64,000 bases of DNA from Streptomyces beihaiensis (lineage in GTDB: Bacteria; Actinomycetota; Actinomycetes; Streptomycetales; Streptomycetaceae): the NCBI RefSeq assembly GCF_026274175.1, contig NZ_JAPHNL010000001.1:62001-126000 (forward strand), read 5' to 3'. The notes below the pieces were generated by a model that was given only the letters and a program-made list of their open reading frames with translations, made no database searches and was not told the origin of the DNA. The translations under genes and the position numbers were made by a program. This document shows, piece by piece, positions 26,077 through 34,632 of the stretch (positions within the stretch are counted from its first letter, which is position 1; each line of letters opens with the position of its first letter).

Positions 26077-27254
26077 GCGGAGATCACCTCGAGCCGCGAG
26101 ACCCACTTGGTCTGCAGGACACCGGGCCGGTTCGGCGCGATGATCCGCGCCGGGAAGCCGTGATCCATGGAGAGCTCCTCGCCGCCCAGCCGCAGCGCGA
26201 GCAGCGTCAGGCCGTCACGCGTGTACGCCCGGTCCATCTCGGTCACCCGATAGGCGCCTCTGCGCTGCAACGACACCACGCGCAGCCGCGCCCCGTCCGG
26301 GAGCCCGGCCCTGGCCAGCAGATCCCGTACCCGTACGCCCTCCCAGTGCGCGGTCTTCGACCAGCCCTCGACGCAGGCGATGGGCAGCGTCACCGCGTGC
26401 TGTGGAAGGGCGCGCAGCTCGGCCAGCGACAGCGTGAACGGGTGAGGCCCCGTCACGGTCAGCCGCCAGTGGGCCAGTTCCGCGCGCCGCACCAGGGCGG
26501 CGCGCGCAGTCCGGTTGACCGGAAGGCCCTGCGGCCCGTGGTCGGGGTCGCGCGGTGCGAGAAGGTCCAGACCCTTGAGCGCTGTGACGGACTGCCCCGC
26601 GGTCACGGCGGTCACCGCGGTGACCGCGACGCCGACACCGATCAGGAGCGAACGCCGGTCGGCGTCGACGGTGCCGCTGCCGGGGGCGCGGACGGTGGCG
26701 TCGGTGGCGTCATCGGGTGAGCCGGTCTCCGGTCCGGCCCGGCGCCGCCGCCAGTGCGCGGCGATCAGCGGCGCCTTGACCGCCAGATGCAGCACCAGCG
26801 AACCCGCGACCACCCAGGCGAGCGCCCAGTGCACGGACCGGAACGAGAACGGCCACGGATACCACTGGGCGGTGTTCAACAGCCCCATGAACACTTCGAG
26901 GAGCGTCGCCGAGACGAGCACCGCGATCGACAGCCGCTCCAGCGCATGCCCCACCGACCGCACGGGCGGCCACACGAACAGCCGTGGGAACACCGTCCAC
27001 AACTTCACCAGCAGCAGCGGAATCGCCGCGATCCCACTGATGACGTGGGCGCCCTGAGTGACCCGGTAGCCCCACACGGGCCGGGTCGGCAAGTCTCCGA
27101 GCACCCACCCCGGCGGCTCCTGGAGGTAATGGCTGACGAGCCCGGTCAGGAAGCAGACCAGCAGCGCGACGCCCAGCAGTCGTCCGATGACCGTGGCGGT
27201 CCGCGCGTCGTGCGGCGGCACGTCGGCCGCCGGTGGACGGAAGCGAAGGTTCAT
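26073..27254 (-). CDS. Cytochrome b561-like membrane domain fused to a molybdopterin oxidoreductase
   Basis: A 393-residue fusion. The N-terminal about 180 residues hold several helices with His residues (LVSHYLQEPPG, GYRVTQGAHVISG, RSVHWALAWVVAGSLVLHLA), as in cytochrome b561/formate dehydrogenase gamma-like heme domains. A linker with one more helix follows (DADRRSLLIGVGVAVTAVTA). The C-terminal domain is sulfite oxidase/MsrP-like: LTVTGPHPFTLSLAELRALP, PIACVEGWSKTAHWEGV (Cys near residue 293, the Mo ligand), LRLGGEELSMDHGFPARI and NRPGVLQTKWVSRLEV. I infer membrane-linked Mo-dependent oxidation or reduction of a sulfur or other oxo-substrate. Its stop overlaps the next gene. Confidence 0.9.
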   Translation of the reverse strand: MNLRFRPPAADVPPHDARTATVIGRLLGVALLVCFLTGLVSHYLQEPPGWVLGDLPTRPVWGYRVTQGAHVISGIAAIPLLLVKLWTVFPRLFVWPPVRSVGHALERLSIAVLVSATLLEVFMGLLNTAQWYPWPFSFRSVHWALAWVVAGSLVLHLAVKAPLIAAHWRRRRAGPETGSPDDATDATVRAPGSGTVDADRRSLLIGVGVAVTAVTAVTAGQSVTALKGLDLLAPRDPDHGPQGLPVNRTARAALVRRAELAHWRLTVTGPHPFTLSLAELRALPQHAVTLPIACVEGWSKTAHWEGVRVRDLLARAGLPDGARLRVVSLQRRGAYRVTEMDRAYTRDGLTLLALRLGGEELSMDHGFPARIIAPNRPGVLQTKWVSRLEVISA

Positions 27255-27399
27255 GACCCCATCCGACGCCTGCGCGCGACGTTTTCCCAGCATTCACGGC
27301 ATTACGGAAGTCTGACGACGGTGCTGGGGGATTTCCCCCAACGGGCCGTACGGGCCTGCCGGATGGTGCCGCCAGGCCCGGCTCCGGCAGCCTTGGACC

Positions 27400-28668
27400 A
27401 TGGACGATCACCGCACCGCGAGCGACACCCGCCTGCCCCGCCGCACCGTACTGGCCGCGGCCGCCGCCCTCCTGGCCCTGCCGGCCGCACCGGCCGCGGC
27501 CGCCGCGAGGAGCCGCACGGACGCCGACCGTCGCGGCACCGGCCTCATCCGTCTGCGCCTGCCCGCCCCGACCGGCCCGCACCCCGTGGGGGCGGTGAAG
27601 CTGCGTCTGGTCGACCGCGACCGCCGCGACCCGTGGACCGGCGCCGCCGCACGGGAGTTGATGGTCGACGTGCGCTATCCGGCCCGCGCCGTCGCCGGTC
27701 ACCGGCGGGCCCCGCAGATGACGGCGGGGGAGGCGGCTGTCTTCGACCGGCTCAACAACTTCTCCGGGCTGCCGGCCGGACGCGTCGACTGGTCGGCCAC
27801 GCGCACGTTCGCGCACCGCGGCGCGCCGCTGGACCGCGTGGCCGCCCGCTCGGTCGTCCTGTACTCGCCGGGCGTACTGGACCCGCGCACGCTCGGCACC
27901 ACCCTGACCGACGAACTGGCCTCCCACGGCCACGTGGTGATCGCCGTGGACCACACCTATGAGACATCCGCCGTCGAGTTCCCGGACGGACACGTGGCCA
28001 CGAGCGTGCTGCCGAAGGAGTTCGCCGCGGCTCAGCAGAGAGGCCCCGACGCGGTGCGGGCGCTGCTGCGCAAGACGGCCGCGGTGCGTTTCGCGGACAC
28101 GGACACGGTCCTGGACGCGGTGGTCAAGGCGTTCGCCGACGGGCGGCTGCCCCGGGCGCCGATCGGCATGTTCGGCCAGTCCGCGGGCGGCTTCGCCGCG
28201 CTAGAGACGCTGCGCGGCGACCCGCGACTGGCCGCGGCGGCCAACCTGGACGGCGTGCTCGCGTACGTCCAGGACGACCACGAGGAGGGGCACTTCTCCC
28301 GGGTGGCGGCCGAGGGAGTGCGGCGGCCGGTGCTCCTGATGGGCAGTGAGGGGGAGGACCGGGTGCGGGTGCCGTCCTGGCGTGAGCTGTGGCGGCACAG
28401 CACCGCCTGGCGCCGCGACCTGGCTCTCAAGGGCGCGGCGCACGCCACGTACACCGACGCCACCAGCCTGCTCCCCCAGGTCGCCGAGCGGCTGCGGCTG
28501 CCGCACGAGACGCTGACGCAGTGGGTGGGCACGGTCCCCGGCCACCGGGCGGTCGCCGCCCAACGGGCCTATGTGGCCGCCTTCTTCGACCGGTGGCTGC
28601 GCGGCGGGGACGACCGGGGGCTGCTCAGCCGCCCCTCACCGCGCTTCCCGGAGATCGTCTTCGTGTAG
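27400..28668 (+). CDS. Exported alpha/beta hydrolase (PAF acetylhydrolase-like)
   Basis: A 422-residue protein with a Tat-like signal: LPRRTVLAAAAALLALPAAP. The mature part has VDVRYPAR, RSVVLYSPGVLDPRT, HGHVVIAVDHTYETSAVEFP, then GMFGQSAGGFAAL with the nucleophile Ser in GQSAG, and ANLDGVLAYV, the layout of the platelet-activating factor acetylhydrolase/chlorophyllase-like family. A catalytic His is probable in the GAAHATYTD block. It acts outside the cell. No clear ribosome site lies before the ATG. It is convergent with the lipase gene. Confidence 0.87.
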   Translation: MDDHRTASDTRLPRRTVLAAAAALLALPAAPAAAAARSRTDADRRGTGLIRLRLPAPTGPHPVGAVKLRLVDRDRRDPWTGAAARELMVDVRYPARAVAGHRRAPQMTAGEAAVFDRLNNFSGLPAGRVDWSATRTFAHRGAPLDRVAARSVVLYSPGVLDPRTLGTTLTDELASHGHVVIAVDHTYETSAVEFPDGHVATSVLPKEFAAAQQRGPDAVRALLRKTAAVRFADTDTVLDAVVKAFADGRLPRAPIGMFGQSAGGFAALETLRGDPRLAAAANLDGVLAYVQDDHEEGHFSRVAAEGVRRPVLLMGSEGEDRVRVPSWRELWRHSTAWRRDLALKGAAHATYTDATSLLPQVAERLRLPHETLTQWVGTVPGHRAVAAQRAYVAAFFDRWLRGGDDRGLLSRPSPRFPEIVFV

Positions 28669-28698
28669 TGGCTGCCCGGGCCGTGCGGGAGCCGGGGG

Positions 28699-29574
28699 TC
28701 AGCCGAGCCCGAGCGAGCCGATCGCCGCACTCGCCATCCGCGACTCGCCGAGGGCGTTGGGGTGCACGGGAACGTAGTTGGTGCCGAACAGCGCGGGCTC
28801 GATCCAGCGCGTACCGATGGGCTGACAGGCGTCGTGGCCCTCGGACACCCGGGACATGTCCACGTACGTGGCCCCGGTCTCCTGCGCCGCCCGCTGCACG
28901 GCGCTGTTGAGGTGTGCCTCGATGTCGCGCACGTACGGGACGTCTCCGGAGGCGATCGGCATCTTGGCGAAACAACCCGCCTCGGCCTTCGCCGGCATGA
29001 TCCACGGATAGCCGAGCGCCGCGACCTTCGCGTTCGGCGCCTTGTCCCGCACGGCCTGCAACGCGGCCTTCACCGCCGGATAGGTCTTGGTGTCGATGTC
29101 GTCGGCGAACGTGTCCCCGTACAGCGTCTGGCACGGGTGGCCCTGGCCGGCGGTGGCGATCCCGGCCGAGGCGCAGGCCAGGATCGTGTCGATGAAGGTG
29201 TTGTTGTCGTTGCCGCCGATGGTCAGCGTGACCAGACGGGTGCCGGGACCCAGCGCGTCCAGCTGGGGTGCGACGCCCGGGTACTGCGCGGTGCTGAAGT
29301 CCTTGGTCTGGGCTCCGCCGCAGGTCACGTCGGTCAGCTCGGCGCCGGTGCGCTCGGCGATGACGTGGGGGTAGTTCGCCGTCGAGCGGGCGCACAGCAG
29401 GCTGGCGGACGGGTCGATCGGCAGCACGCCGGAACCGGCGCTGTAACTGTCACCGAGCGCCACGTAGACCCCGGGGCCCGAGGCCGCCTGGGCCGGGGCG
29501 CTCAGCGTCGCCATGGCTGCGCCCGCGGCGACGGCCACGGCCGCCAGTCGGCTTGAGAACACGCGAATCGCCAT
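28699..29574 (-). CDS. Secreted SGNH/GDSL lipase-esterase
   Basis: A 291-residue protein with a Sec signal (VFSSRLAAVAVAAGAAMATL, cleavage near SAPAQAA). The GDS block is VALGDSYSAGSGV (Ser43); block III is LTIGGNDNN; the catalytic His is in VPVHPNALGESRMA with a preceding Asp-like position. About six Cys suit three disulfides, as in secreted Streptomyces lipases of the SCL/SCO1725-like group. GAAGGAG lies upstream of the ATG. It probably hydrolyses short- to medium-chain esters outside the cell. Confidence 0.95.
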   Translation of the reverse strand: MAIRVFSSRLAAVAVAAGAAMATLSAPAQAASGPGVYVALGDSYSAGSGVLPIDPSASLLCARSTANYPHVIAERTGAELTDVTCGGAQTKDFSTAQYPGVAPQLDALGPGTRLVTLTIGGNDNNTFIDTILACASAGIATAGQGHPCQTLYGDTFADDIDTKTYPAVKAALQAVRDKAPNAKVAALGYPWIMPAKAEAGCFAKMPIASGDVPYVRDIEAHLNSAVQRAAQETGATYVDMSRVSEGHDACQPIGTRWIEPALFGTNYVPVHPNALGESRMASAAIGSLGLG

Positions 29575-29689
29575 CTGATGCTCCTTCGAAACCGGCTCGG
29601 CTCATGGCCAAGTTCCGTGCGAGACAGGTGCGTTCAGCGCGCTGATAGTTGAAGCTACCGACGAGTTCGAATTTGAGTCAATAGACGTG

Positions 29690-29713
29690 CACGAGCGGGT
29701 GCGGCCGCTCGTG
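29690..29713 (-). terminator. Hairpin after the small 29735-29896 gene
   Basis: CACGAGCGG (29690-29698) pairs with CCGCTCGTG (29705-29713), a 9-bp stem with a 6-base loop, 21 bases beyond the leftward small gene's stop. Confidence 0.6.
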
Positions 29714-29734
29714 GCAGAAGCTGGAGCGGACGAC

Positions 29735-29896
29735 TCAGGCGTCCATGCTCGCGGCGCTCAGGTGACCGAAGTCGAGAACGTCCTCGGCGGTGCGCTCGGC
29801 CTCACGCGCGGCCTCGCGCGCGCCGGACAGAACGTCACCCTGCTCGTCGACGAGCGCGTCGTAGATGGGCGCCGGGGAGCTGGTGGGTGCGGACAC
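29735..29896 (-). CDS. Small 53-residue protein, unknown
   Basis: From a GTG at 29896 with CCAGGAG seven bases upstream. It reads MSAPTSSPAPIYDALVDEQG, then an alanine/glutamate-rich helix (SGAREAAREAERTAEDVLDF) and GHLSAASMDA. An upstream in-frame ATG at 29914 gives a slightly longer form. It has no membrane segment or known motif. A hairpin follows the stop, supporting that it is a real transcription unit. It is divergent from the tautomerase gene. Confidence 0.55.
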   Translation of the reverse strand: MSAPTSSPAPIYDALVDEQGDVLSGAREAAREAERTAEDVLDFGHLSAASMDA

Positions 29897-29998
29897 GGTG
29901 AAACTCCTGGTCATGCGTCTTACTACGGGCAAACAAAGGAGGACCCTACGTGGCGCGGCTGACGCGCGGCCAACCGGGGTGGAGTCGGCATCAGAATT

Positions 29999-30028
29999 GT
30001 AACTACTAGTATGTACAGAGACATGTAC
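29999..30028. promoter_or_regulatory. Overlapping palindromes before the tautomerase gene
   Basis: GTAACTACTAGTATGTAC (29999-30016) is an imperfect 18-bp dyad centred on ACTAGT, similar in form to GTAC-TACT-AGTA-GTAC sites of HxlR-type regulators. GTACA and TGTAC (30013-30028) form a second dyad with a 6-base spacer. No regulator gene lies next to it. Confidence 0.45.
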
Positions 30029-30074
30029 GGAGAACGGCGACGCGAGTCCGCCGATGACGAGGGAGGGGAACACT

Positions 30075-30464
30075 GTGCCTCTGGTGCGGATTGACGCCTT
30101 GGGGTCGGACATGGAGCGCCTCGAAGCGCTGGGCAGGGCCGTGCACGACGCTCTGGTGGAAGTGCTCGGCTTCCCCTCCGAGGACCTCTTCCAGATCCTC
30201 ACCGGTCACGACGGGCGTGACAGCGCCCTGCGCTACGGCCGGTATCTCGGCGGCGACCGCGACGACGGCGTGGTCTTTGTGGGGATCACCCTGCGCGCGG
30301 GCCGCCCCGACGGGCAGAAGCGGGCCCTTTACCGAAGGATCGCCGAACTCGCGGACGCGTACGCGGGTACGCATCCGCGCAATGTCGTGGTCAGTCTGAC
30401 CGAGAACGGTCCTGCCGACTGGTCCTTCGGGTACGGCCTCGCTCAGTACGCGCCGGAGCTCTGA
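30075..30464 (+). CDS. Tautomerase-superfamily protein
   Basis: A 129-residue protein from a GTG with a strong AGGGAGGGG site. After Met removal the N-terminus is PLVRIDALG, providing the catalytic Pro1 of 4-oxalocrotonate tautomerase-like enzymes. It has the double beta-alpha-beta layout of the longer MSAD/cis-CaaD-like tautomerases: EALGRAVHDALVEVLGFPSE, then FVGITLRAGRP and PRNVVVSLTENGPADWSFG. It probably acts on a small keto-enol substrate in the cytosol. The palindromes upstream suggest induction by a reactive metabolite. Confidence 0.88.
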   Translation: MPLVRIDALGSDMERLEALGRAVHDALVEVLGFPSEDLFQILTGHDGRDSALRYGRYLGGDRDDGVVFVGITLRAGRPDGQKRALYRRIAELADAYAGTHPRNVVVSLTENGPADWSFGYGLAQYAPEL

Positions 30465-30663
30465 CGCTGTTGCTGAGCAGAGGGTTTACGCCCTCGCAGG
30501 CGAATTGCCGCATGTTTTGCGATATGGGTGCGTCCGTACTGTTACTTGCTCTATGGGTGGCTTTGATGCCCGGTGCGTAGCTTCGTAGATGTCGCCGGGC
30601 ACACCGATCACAGGCCACACGGCGGCACTCATCCTGAACCGCGACCCGAGAGGGCCCTTCATC

Positions 30664-31473
30664 ATGCGTACCGCGAACCTGTGGCGCTCCACGATCATCG
30701 CCTCCGGCCTCACCGCCGCCATCGGCATCGGCGCCGCCTCCGGCGCCGTCGCCGCCACCCACACCGCTCCGGCCGCCGCGACAGCAGAGCAGGCGGTCGC
30801 GCACGGCAAGGCCAAGCGCACCTACGTGAAGACGGTCCGGCTCGCCGCCCCGGCCCACATCGCCAAGGTGTACAAGCTCGGCAAGAACAAGTACCAGGCG
30901 GACATCCTCTACAAGGGCAAGAAGTTCGCCGTCCTGAACGCCTCCGGCAAGACCGACCGGGCCAACCTGAACGGCCTCCACGTCAAGCTCACCGCGTACG
31001 GCACGCTCACCTCGTGGGCCGACCGAGCCAAGCCGAACCCCAAGCCCAAGCCCAAGCCGAAGCCGGCCAAGCGTGAGCTGATCCGCGTCGACACCCTCGC
31101 CGACGGCACCTCGGCCAAGATCTACCGCCTCTCGGCCAACCACTGGCAGGCCGACCTCCAGGGCGTGGGCATGCTCGACGCCAACGGTCGCCCGGCGGTC
31201 GGCGAGCACAACGGCATGCACGTCGTGCTCTCCCCGGACGGCAGGCTCTCCTCCTGGACGGACGAGACGCCCGCCCCGGACCCGACGCCGACCCCGGACC
31301 CGACACCCGACCCGGACGGCACGGACAACGGCGGCGCCGACACCGACGGCACGGCGAGTTCGGACACGAATCCGAAGCAGCAACCGCGGCCGGACGCGGC
31401 CGCCGGCCCGAACCGCACGCCGGTCGCCCCGAGCACCGACCCGGGCCAGGCGCGGCTCGCAGGGGCCGCCTGA
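30664..31473 (+). CDS. Secreted protein with a duplicated 60-residue domain
   Basis: A 269-residue protein with a signal peptide (MRTANLWRSTIIASGLTAAI, cleavage near GAVAA). Two copies of one domain lie around residues 60-118 and 135-198: KVYKLGKNKYQADILYKGKK with NGLHVKLTAYGTLTSW, and KIYRLSANHWQADLQGVG with NGMHVVLSPDGRLSSW. They are joined by a PKPKPKPKP linker and followed by a DPTPTPDPTPDPD tail. The repeated Y-Q-A-D and T-x-x-S-W positions make a small beta-domain likely. Linkers of this type occur in cell-wall-spanning proteins. Function is unknown. Confidence 0.85.
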   Translation: MRTANLWRSTIIASGLTAAIGIGAASGAVAATHTAPAAATAEQAVAHGKAKRTYVKTVRLAAPAHIAKVYKLGKNKYQADILYKGKKFAVLNASGKTDRANLNGLHVKLTAYGTLTSWADRAKPNPKPKPKPKPAKRELIRVDTLADGTSAKIYRLSANHWQADLQGVGMLDANGRPAVGEHNGMHVVLSPDGRLSSWTDETPAPDPTPTPDPTPDPDGTDNGGADTDGTASSDTNPKQQPRPDAAAGPNRTPVAPSTDPGQARLAGAA

Positions 31474-31589
31474 CCGGTGACGCACGGCACGAGCGACCCG
31501 TGTCGCGCGCCCTGCGAACAGCCCGCCGCCGTCCGGGAGAGCCGGCGGCGGGCCCCGACCCCCCACGGCTGGAAGAAGGTCCACCCGTC

Positions 31590-31895
31590 ATGTCCGCGCG
31601 TCCGCGCCTGCGAGCCCTGCTGATCGTTCTCGGCGCCCTGGCGGCCACGGCCATGCCGACCGTCGCCGCGTTCGCCGATCCGCCGCCCCCGCCGTCGACG
31701 CAGGCCCAGAGCAACCCCCGTGACGTGATCCAGCCCGCCGCCGACATCGTCGGCAAGATCGCCCGGCGCACCGCCGAGCGCGCCGCCGGAAAAACCCTCG
31801 GCATCGTCCCGGAGCGGGCCTCCCTCCCCGTGTCGTCCAACGCGCCACCGGTCCCGACCGTCACCCCGGGACCCGAGGCCCACCAGCCTCACTGA
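31590..31895 (+). CDS. Small secreted proline-rich protein
   Basis: A 101-residue protein. GGAAGAAGG lies upstream of the ATG at 31590. The signal peptide is MSARPRLRALLIVLGALAAT, ending near AAFAD; the mature part is proline-rich (DPPPPPS at its start) with a short helix VIQPAADIVGKIARRTAERA. No family was recognised. It is followed 16 bases later by another small secreted-protein gene and preceded by the duplicated-domain gene, so the three may form one transcription unit. Confidence 0.7.
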   Translation: MSARPRLRALLIVLGALAATAMPTVAAFADPPPPPSTQAQSNPRDVIQPAADIVGKIARRTAERAAGKTLGIVPERASLPVSSNAPPVPTVTPGPEAHQPH

Positions 31896-31911
31896 CCAGG
31901 ACGGAGACACC

Positions 31912-32109
31912 ATGTTCGCCACGTCGGCTCTCCTCGGAGCCCTCGCCGCCACCCCTCTGGGCACCCTCACGGCCGCCCAGGCCACGCCCGCGGCCGCGCA
32001 CGCCGAGGCATCACCCCCCAACGACGTGAAACCACACACGGCACACACCGTGTACGCGGCCTGCGGCATGGACCAGGACCACGTCGTCAGCGTGCGGCCG
32101 CACTCCTGA
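31912..32109 (+). CDS. Small secreted peptide, unknown
   Basis: A 65-residue peptide with a signal sequence (MFATSALLGALAATPLGTLT, cleavage near AQATP/AAAHAEA). ACGGAGACACC precedes the ATG. The mature part of about 40 residues ends TVYAACGMDQDHVVSVRPHS with a single Cys. It is part of the run of small exported proteins 30664-32109. Function is unknown. Confidence 0.6.
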   Translation: MFATSALLGALAATPLGTLTAAQATPAAAHAEASPPNDVKPHTAHTVYAACGMDQDHVVSVRPHS

Positions 32110-32139
32110 CACACACCGGCAGGACCCGCCGGACAGCCG

Positions 32140-32664
32140 TCAGTGACGGCGCTCGCGCCCGCGGCGTGTCCTGAGCCACATGTAGCCACCCGCGGCCACG
32201 ACAAGCGCGGCGCCACCGCCGAGACGGCCCAGGTCGGCGCCGCCCTGGCTGCCACCCACACCGGCGCGCACTCCCTGGGTGGGCACCGGGCGCGTCGGGG
32301 TGGGTGTCACGGCCCCGGTGACGGTCATGCTGTACGTCGACACGCCGCCGCCCTGGCAGGAGACGTCGACGTCATAGCGTCCGGCGGCCGCGTCCGAGCG
32401 GACGGTCGCGGTGCCGGTCCAGATGCCCGCCGAGCCGGTCGACAAGGTCACGGAGCTGGTGAACGCGTCCGATGAGGCGACGGCGCCTGCGGAGTCGCAG
32501 CCGCCGGAGACGGAGAGGATCACCGACTGGCCGGCACGGGCGGGGGAGGGCGTCGTGGAGAAGGACGGCTGTTCGTCGGCCGATGCCGACGGTACGGCGG
32601 CCGCGAACGCGGCGGCCGTCAGCGTGGTGGTCAGGACAGCGGTCAGCGCGGGTATGCGACGCAT
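32140..32664 (-). CDS. Cell-surface protein with Ig-like domain and C-terminal anchor
   Basis: A 174-residue protein. The Sec signal is MRRIPALTAVLTTTLTAAAF; the mature part FSTTPSPARAGQSVILSVSG through YDVDVSCQGG is a beta-sandwich with two Cys. A TPTPTRPVPTQGVRAGVGG linker leads to a C-terminal membrane helix (AALVVAAGGYMWL) and a basic RTRRGRERRH tail. The anchor resembles a sortase or tail-anchor arrangement without a clear LPxTG. The AGVGGSQG segment before the helix is common in Streptomyces surface proteins. Confidence 0.85.
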   Translation of the reverse strand: MRRIPALTAVLTTTLTAAAFAAAVPSASADEQPSFSTTPSPARAGQSVILSVSGGCDSAGAVASSDAFTSSVTLSTGSAGIWTGTATVRSDAAAGRYDVDVSCQGGGVSTYSMTVTGAVTPTPTRPVPTQGVRAGVGGSQGGADLGRLGGGAALVVAAGGYMWLRTRRGRERRH

Positions 32665-32807
32665 ACGGGCCTCGTTCCTCGCGCGACCGGACGGCGGCCC
32701 CGTCCTGGTGTGCCGCGCTCCCTCTCATGCAAGGGCGACATCCCGGCCACGGCATGCCGAAGGACGCCACCCGGGGTACAGGCGGGCCGGGCCGTACCGG
32801 CGTGCGA

Positions 32808-33542
32808 TCAGATGCCGGGATAGACGTCCAGACGCCCGCACATCCCGAACCGCCCCCGTGCGGCGGGCCCGGTCGCCGAGACGCGTGCCCCGGCCAGGTG
32901 CCGCGCGTCACCGTCACGCAGCGCGTCGAGCTGCGCGCGGGTCGCGGTGGCAGCGGCGTGCGCACCCCGCTGCCATCGCGCGGTCCACGCCCCGACATGC
33001 GGCCGCACCAGCGCGGCGGCCGCCTCCTGGAACGCCGCCAGCGGCTCCGGATCGCCGCCGACGGTGGCCGCGCGCAGTTCGAGGAACCTGCGCGTCGCCA
33101 GGTCGCGGCGGGCCCGAGCGGCGTCCGCCTGCGCCGCCCGCGGCGCGTCGGACGGGATCCGTGCCGCCCGCGCGTACGTGAGCGGATCGGCCAGCTGGGC
33201 CTGCGGCAGTGTGATGACCGCGTCCCCGGCCTCGGGCAGTCCGCCGTTCTGCATGACCACGGTGATCTCGAGGCCGCCGTGTTGGACCAGCCGATGAAGG
33301 GTGCCGGGCGTGAACCAGGCCACGACACCGGCCTCGAGCGGTGTCTCCCGGTACCCGTCGGTCGTCAGTGTCTGCACGGCGCCGCGACCCGCCGTCACCA
33401 CATATCCCTCACCGCACGCCAGATGGACGTGGGGCGTGCCCCCGCCCGGCATTCCGTCCACCGTCGGCCAGTCGTACACGCGCAGCCGCGACACCCCCAC
33501 CGCGCCGGGAAACCCCGCGTGGACCGGCGCCGCCGTCACCAC
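32808..33542 (-). CDS. Cupin-domain protein coupled to the PmoA-like gene
   Basis: A 244-residue protein. A GTG start overlaps the stop of the PmoA-like gene; AAGGAGG inside that gene is its ribosome site. The cupin barrel is seen in GTPHVHLACGEGYVVTAGRG (two His and a Glu as metal ligands) and AWFTPGTLHRLVQHGGLEIT. A helical C-terminal region follows (AAATATRAQLDALRDGDA). Such proteins often act in carbohydrate or small-molecule metabolism. Tight coupling to the next gene suggests joint action in one catabolic pathway. Confidence 0.88.
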   Translation of the reverse strand: MVTAAPVHAGFPGAVGVSRLRVYDWPTVDGMPGGGTPHVHLACGEGYVVTAGRGAVQTLTTDGYRETPLEAGVVAWFTPGTLHRLVQHGGLEITVVMQNGGLPEAGDAVITLPQAQLADPLTYARAARIPSDAPRAAQADAARARRDLATRRFLELRAATVGGDPEPLAAFQEAAAALVRPHVGAWTARWQRGAHAAATATRAQLDALRDGDARHLAGARVSATGPAARGRFGMCGRLDVYPGI

Positions 33543-34483
33543 CCGACCTCCTTCACGCGCGCGGCGACCCGTTCCTCGTCCCAGGCGCCGTCCGCCACGT
33601 GCATCCGGTACGTACGCGCCAGGGTCTCGCCGGGGGCGAGCACGAGCTCCTCGTGGAACGCCCAGGACGGCGCGAGCGCGGCGAACGGTTCCGTGCGCAC
33701 GAACCAGTGCGCCGGGTGAGTTCCGCGCTGCCCCGCGTGATCGTTGGAGGGGGCGTGCTCGAAGACGACCGTGGCGTGGCCGTCGCGGCCGTCGTGCTCA
33801 CCGACGTACGCGAGCCAGGGCGCCTGGCACCCCATCAGATCCCTGTCCCCGGACCTGGCCCCGGACCCGCGGTCGGCGCCGGGCGTGAACACCCTGCCGC
33901 CGCGGAAGGCGCGCGGCCCGCGCCAGAAGAGCCCCGTGTACCCGGCGGCGGGGCGGCCGTGCGTGGTGGGGCTGCCGAACCGCAGCGGTTCGGCACGTCG
34001 GTTGGTCACCGCGGAGGACCAGGTCAGCGACCACACACCGGCGACCGGATCCACGTCGTGGGCCTCGACCCGCCGCTCCTCGTCGGCCCACAGTTCCCCG
34101 TCGTGCGGATGCCACGTCAACCGCTCGCGCAGCACCGCCCGTTCACCGTCGGCCGCCACCTCGTCGAAGCAGACGTGAGCCATCGACCCGATCCGCTCGG
34201 GCAGGGCGAGATAGCCCTGCCCGTGGACGTACGTGTTGCCGCCCCACAGGTTCTGACCCGACAGGTGGGACGCGGTCAACTGCAGCCCCTTGTGCCACCG
34301 GTGATCGTTGGGCCGGTAGTCGGTGACCAGCCCACCGGACAGGCTGCGCACCGGATGGAGATACGGCTTGGGCGCCTCCCACGCCGCTTCGGGCCGGTAC
34401 ACGTACGCGAACAGCTCCGTGCCGGAGCCCCTGTCCGTGACGCTGACGCGGTCGGCGGGGACATGGGTGAGCGCGAGCGACAT
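33536..34483 (-). CDS. PmoA-family (DUF6807-like) protein
   Basis: A 315-residue protein with AGGGAGGG before the ATG. It contains YVYRPEAAWEAPKPYLHPV, SLSGGLVTDYRPNDHRWHKG, NLWGGNTYVHGQGY and FGSPTTHGRPAAGYTGLFWR. This is the so-called methane-oxygenase PmoA family, which despite its name is found in actinobacterial sugar-catabolism loci and lacks membrane segments. Conserved His residues (DHRWHKG) may bind metal or substrate. It is upstream of and overlapping the cupin gene, forming a two-gene operon. Confidence 0.9.
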   Translation of the reverse strand: MSLALTHVPADRVSVTDRGSGTELFAYVYRPEAAWEAPKPYLHPVRSLSGGLVTDYRPNDHRWHKGLQLTASHLSGQNLWGGNTYVHGQGYLALPERIGSMAHVCFDEVAADGERAVLRERLTWHPHDGELWADEERRVEAHDVDPVAGVWSLTWSSAVTNRRAEPLRFGSPTTHGRPAAGYTGLFWRGPRAFRGGRVFTPGADRGSGARSGDRDLMGCQAPWLAYVGEHDGRDGHATVVFEHAPSNDHAGQRGTHPAHWFVRTEPFAALAPSWAFHEELVLAPGETLARTYRMHVADGAWDEERVAARVKEVGW

Positions 34484-34632
34484 ACGAGGGCCCTCCCTAC
34501 TCGGACAGCGGACATCGAGCCGGACCTGTCCAGCATCGCACGCGGTCCCGGCACGATGCGGCCGTCGGCCACCGGATCAACCGGCGCCGAACGGCAGCCC
34601 TGCGGACGGTGCGTACATCCGAGGACACATAG

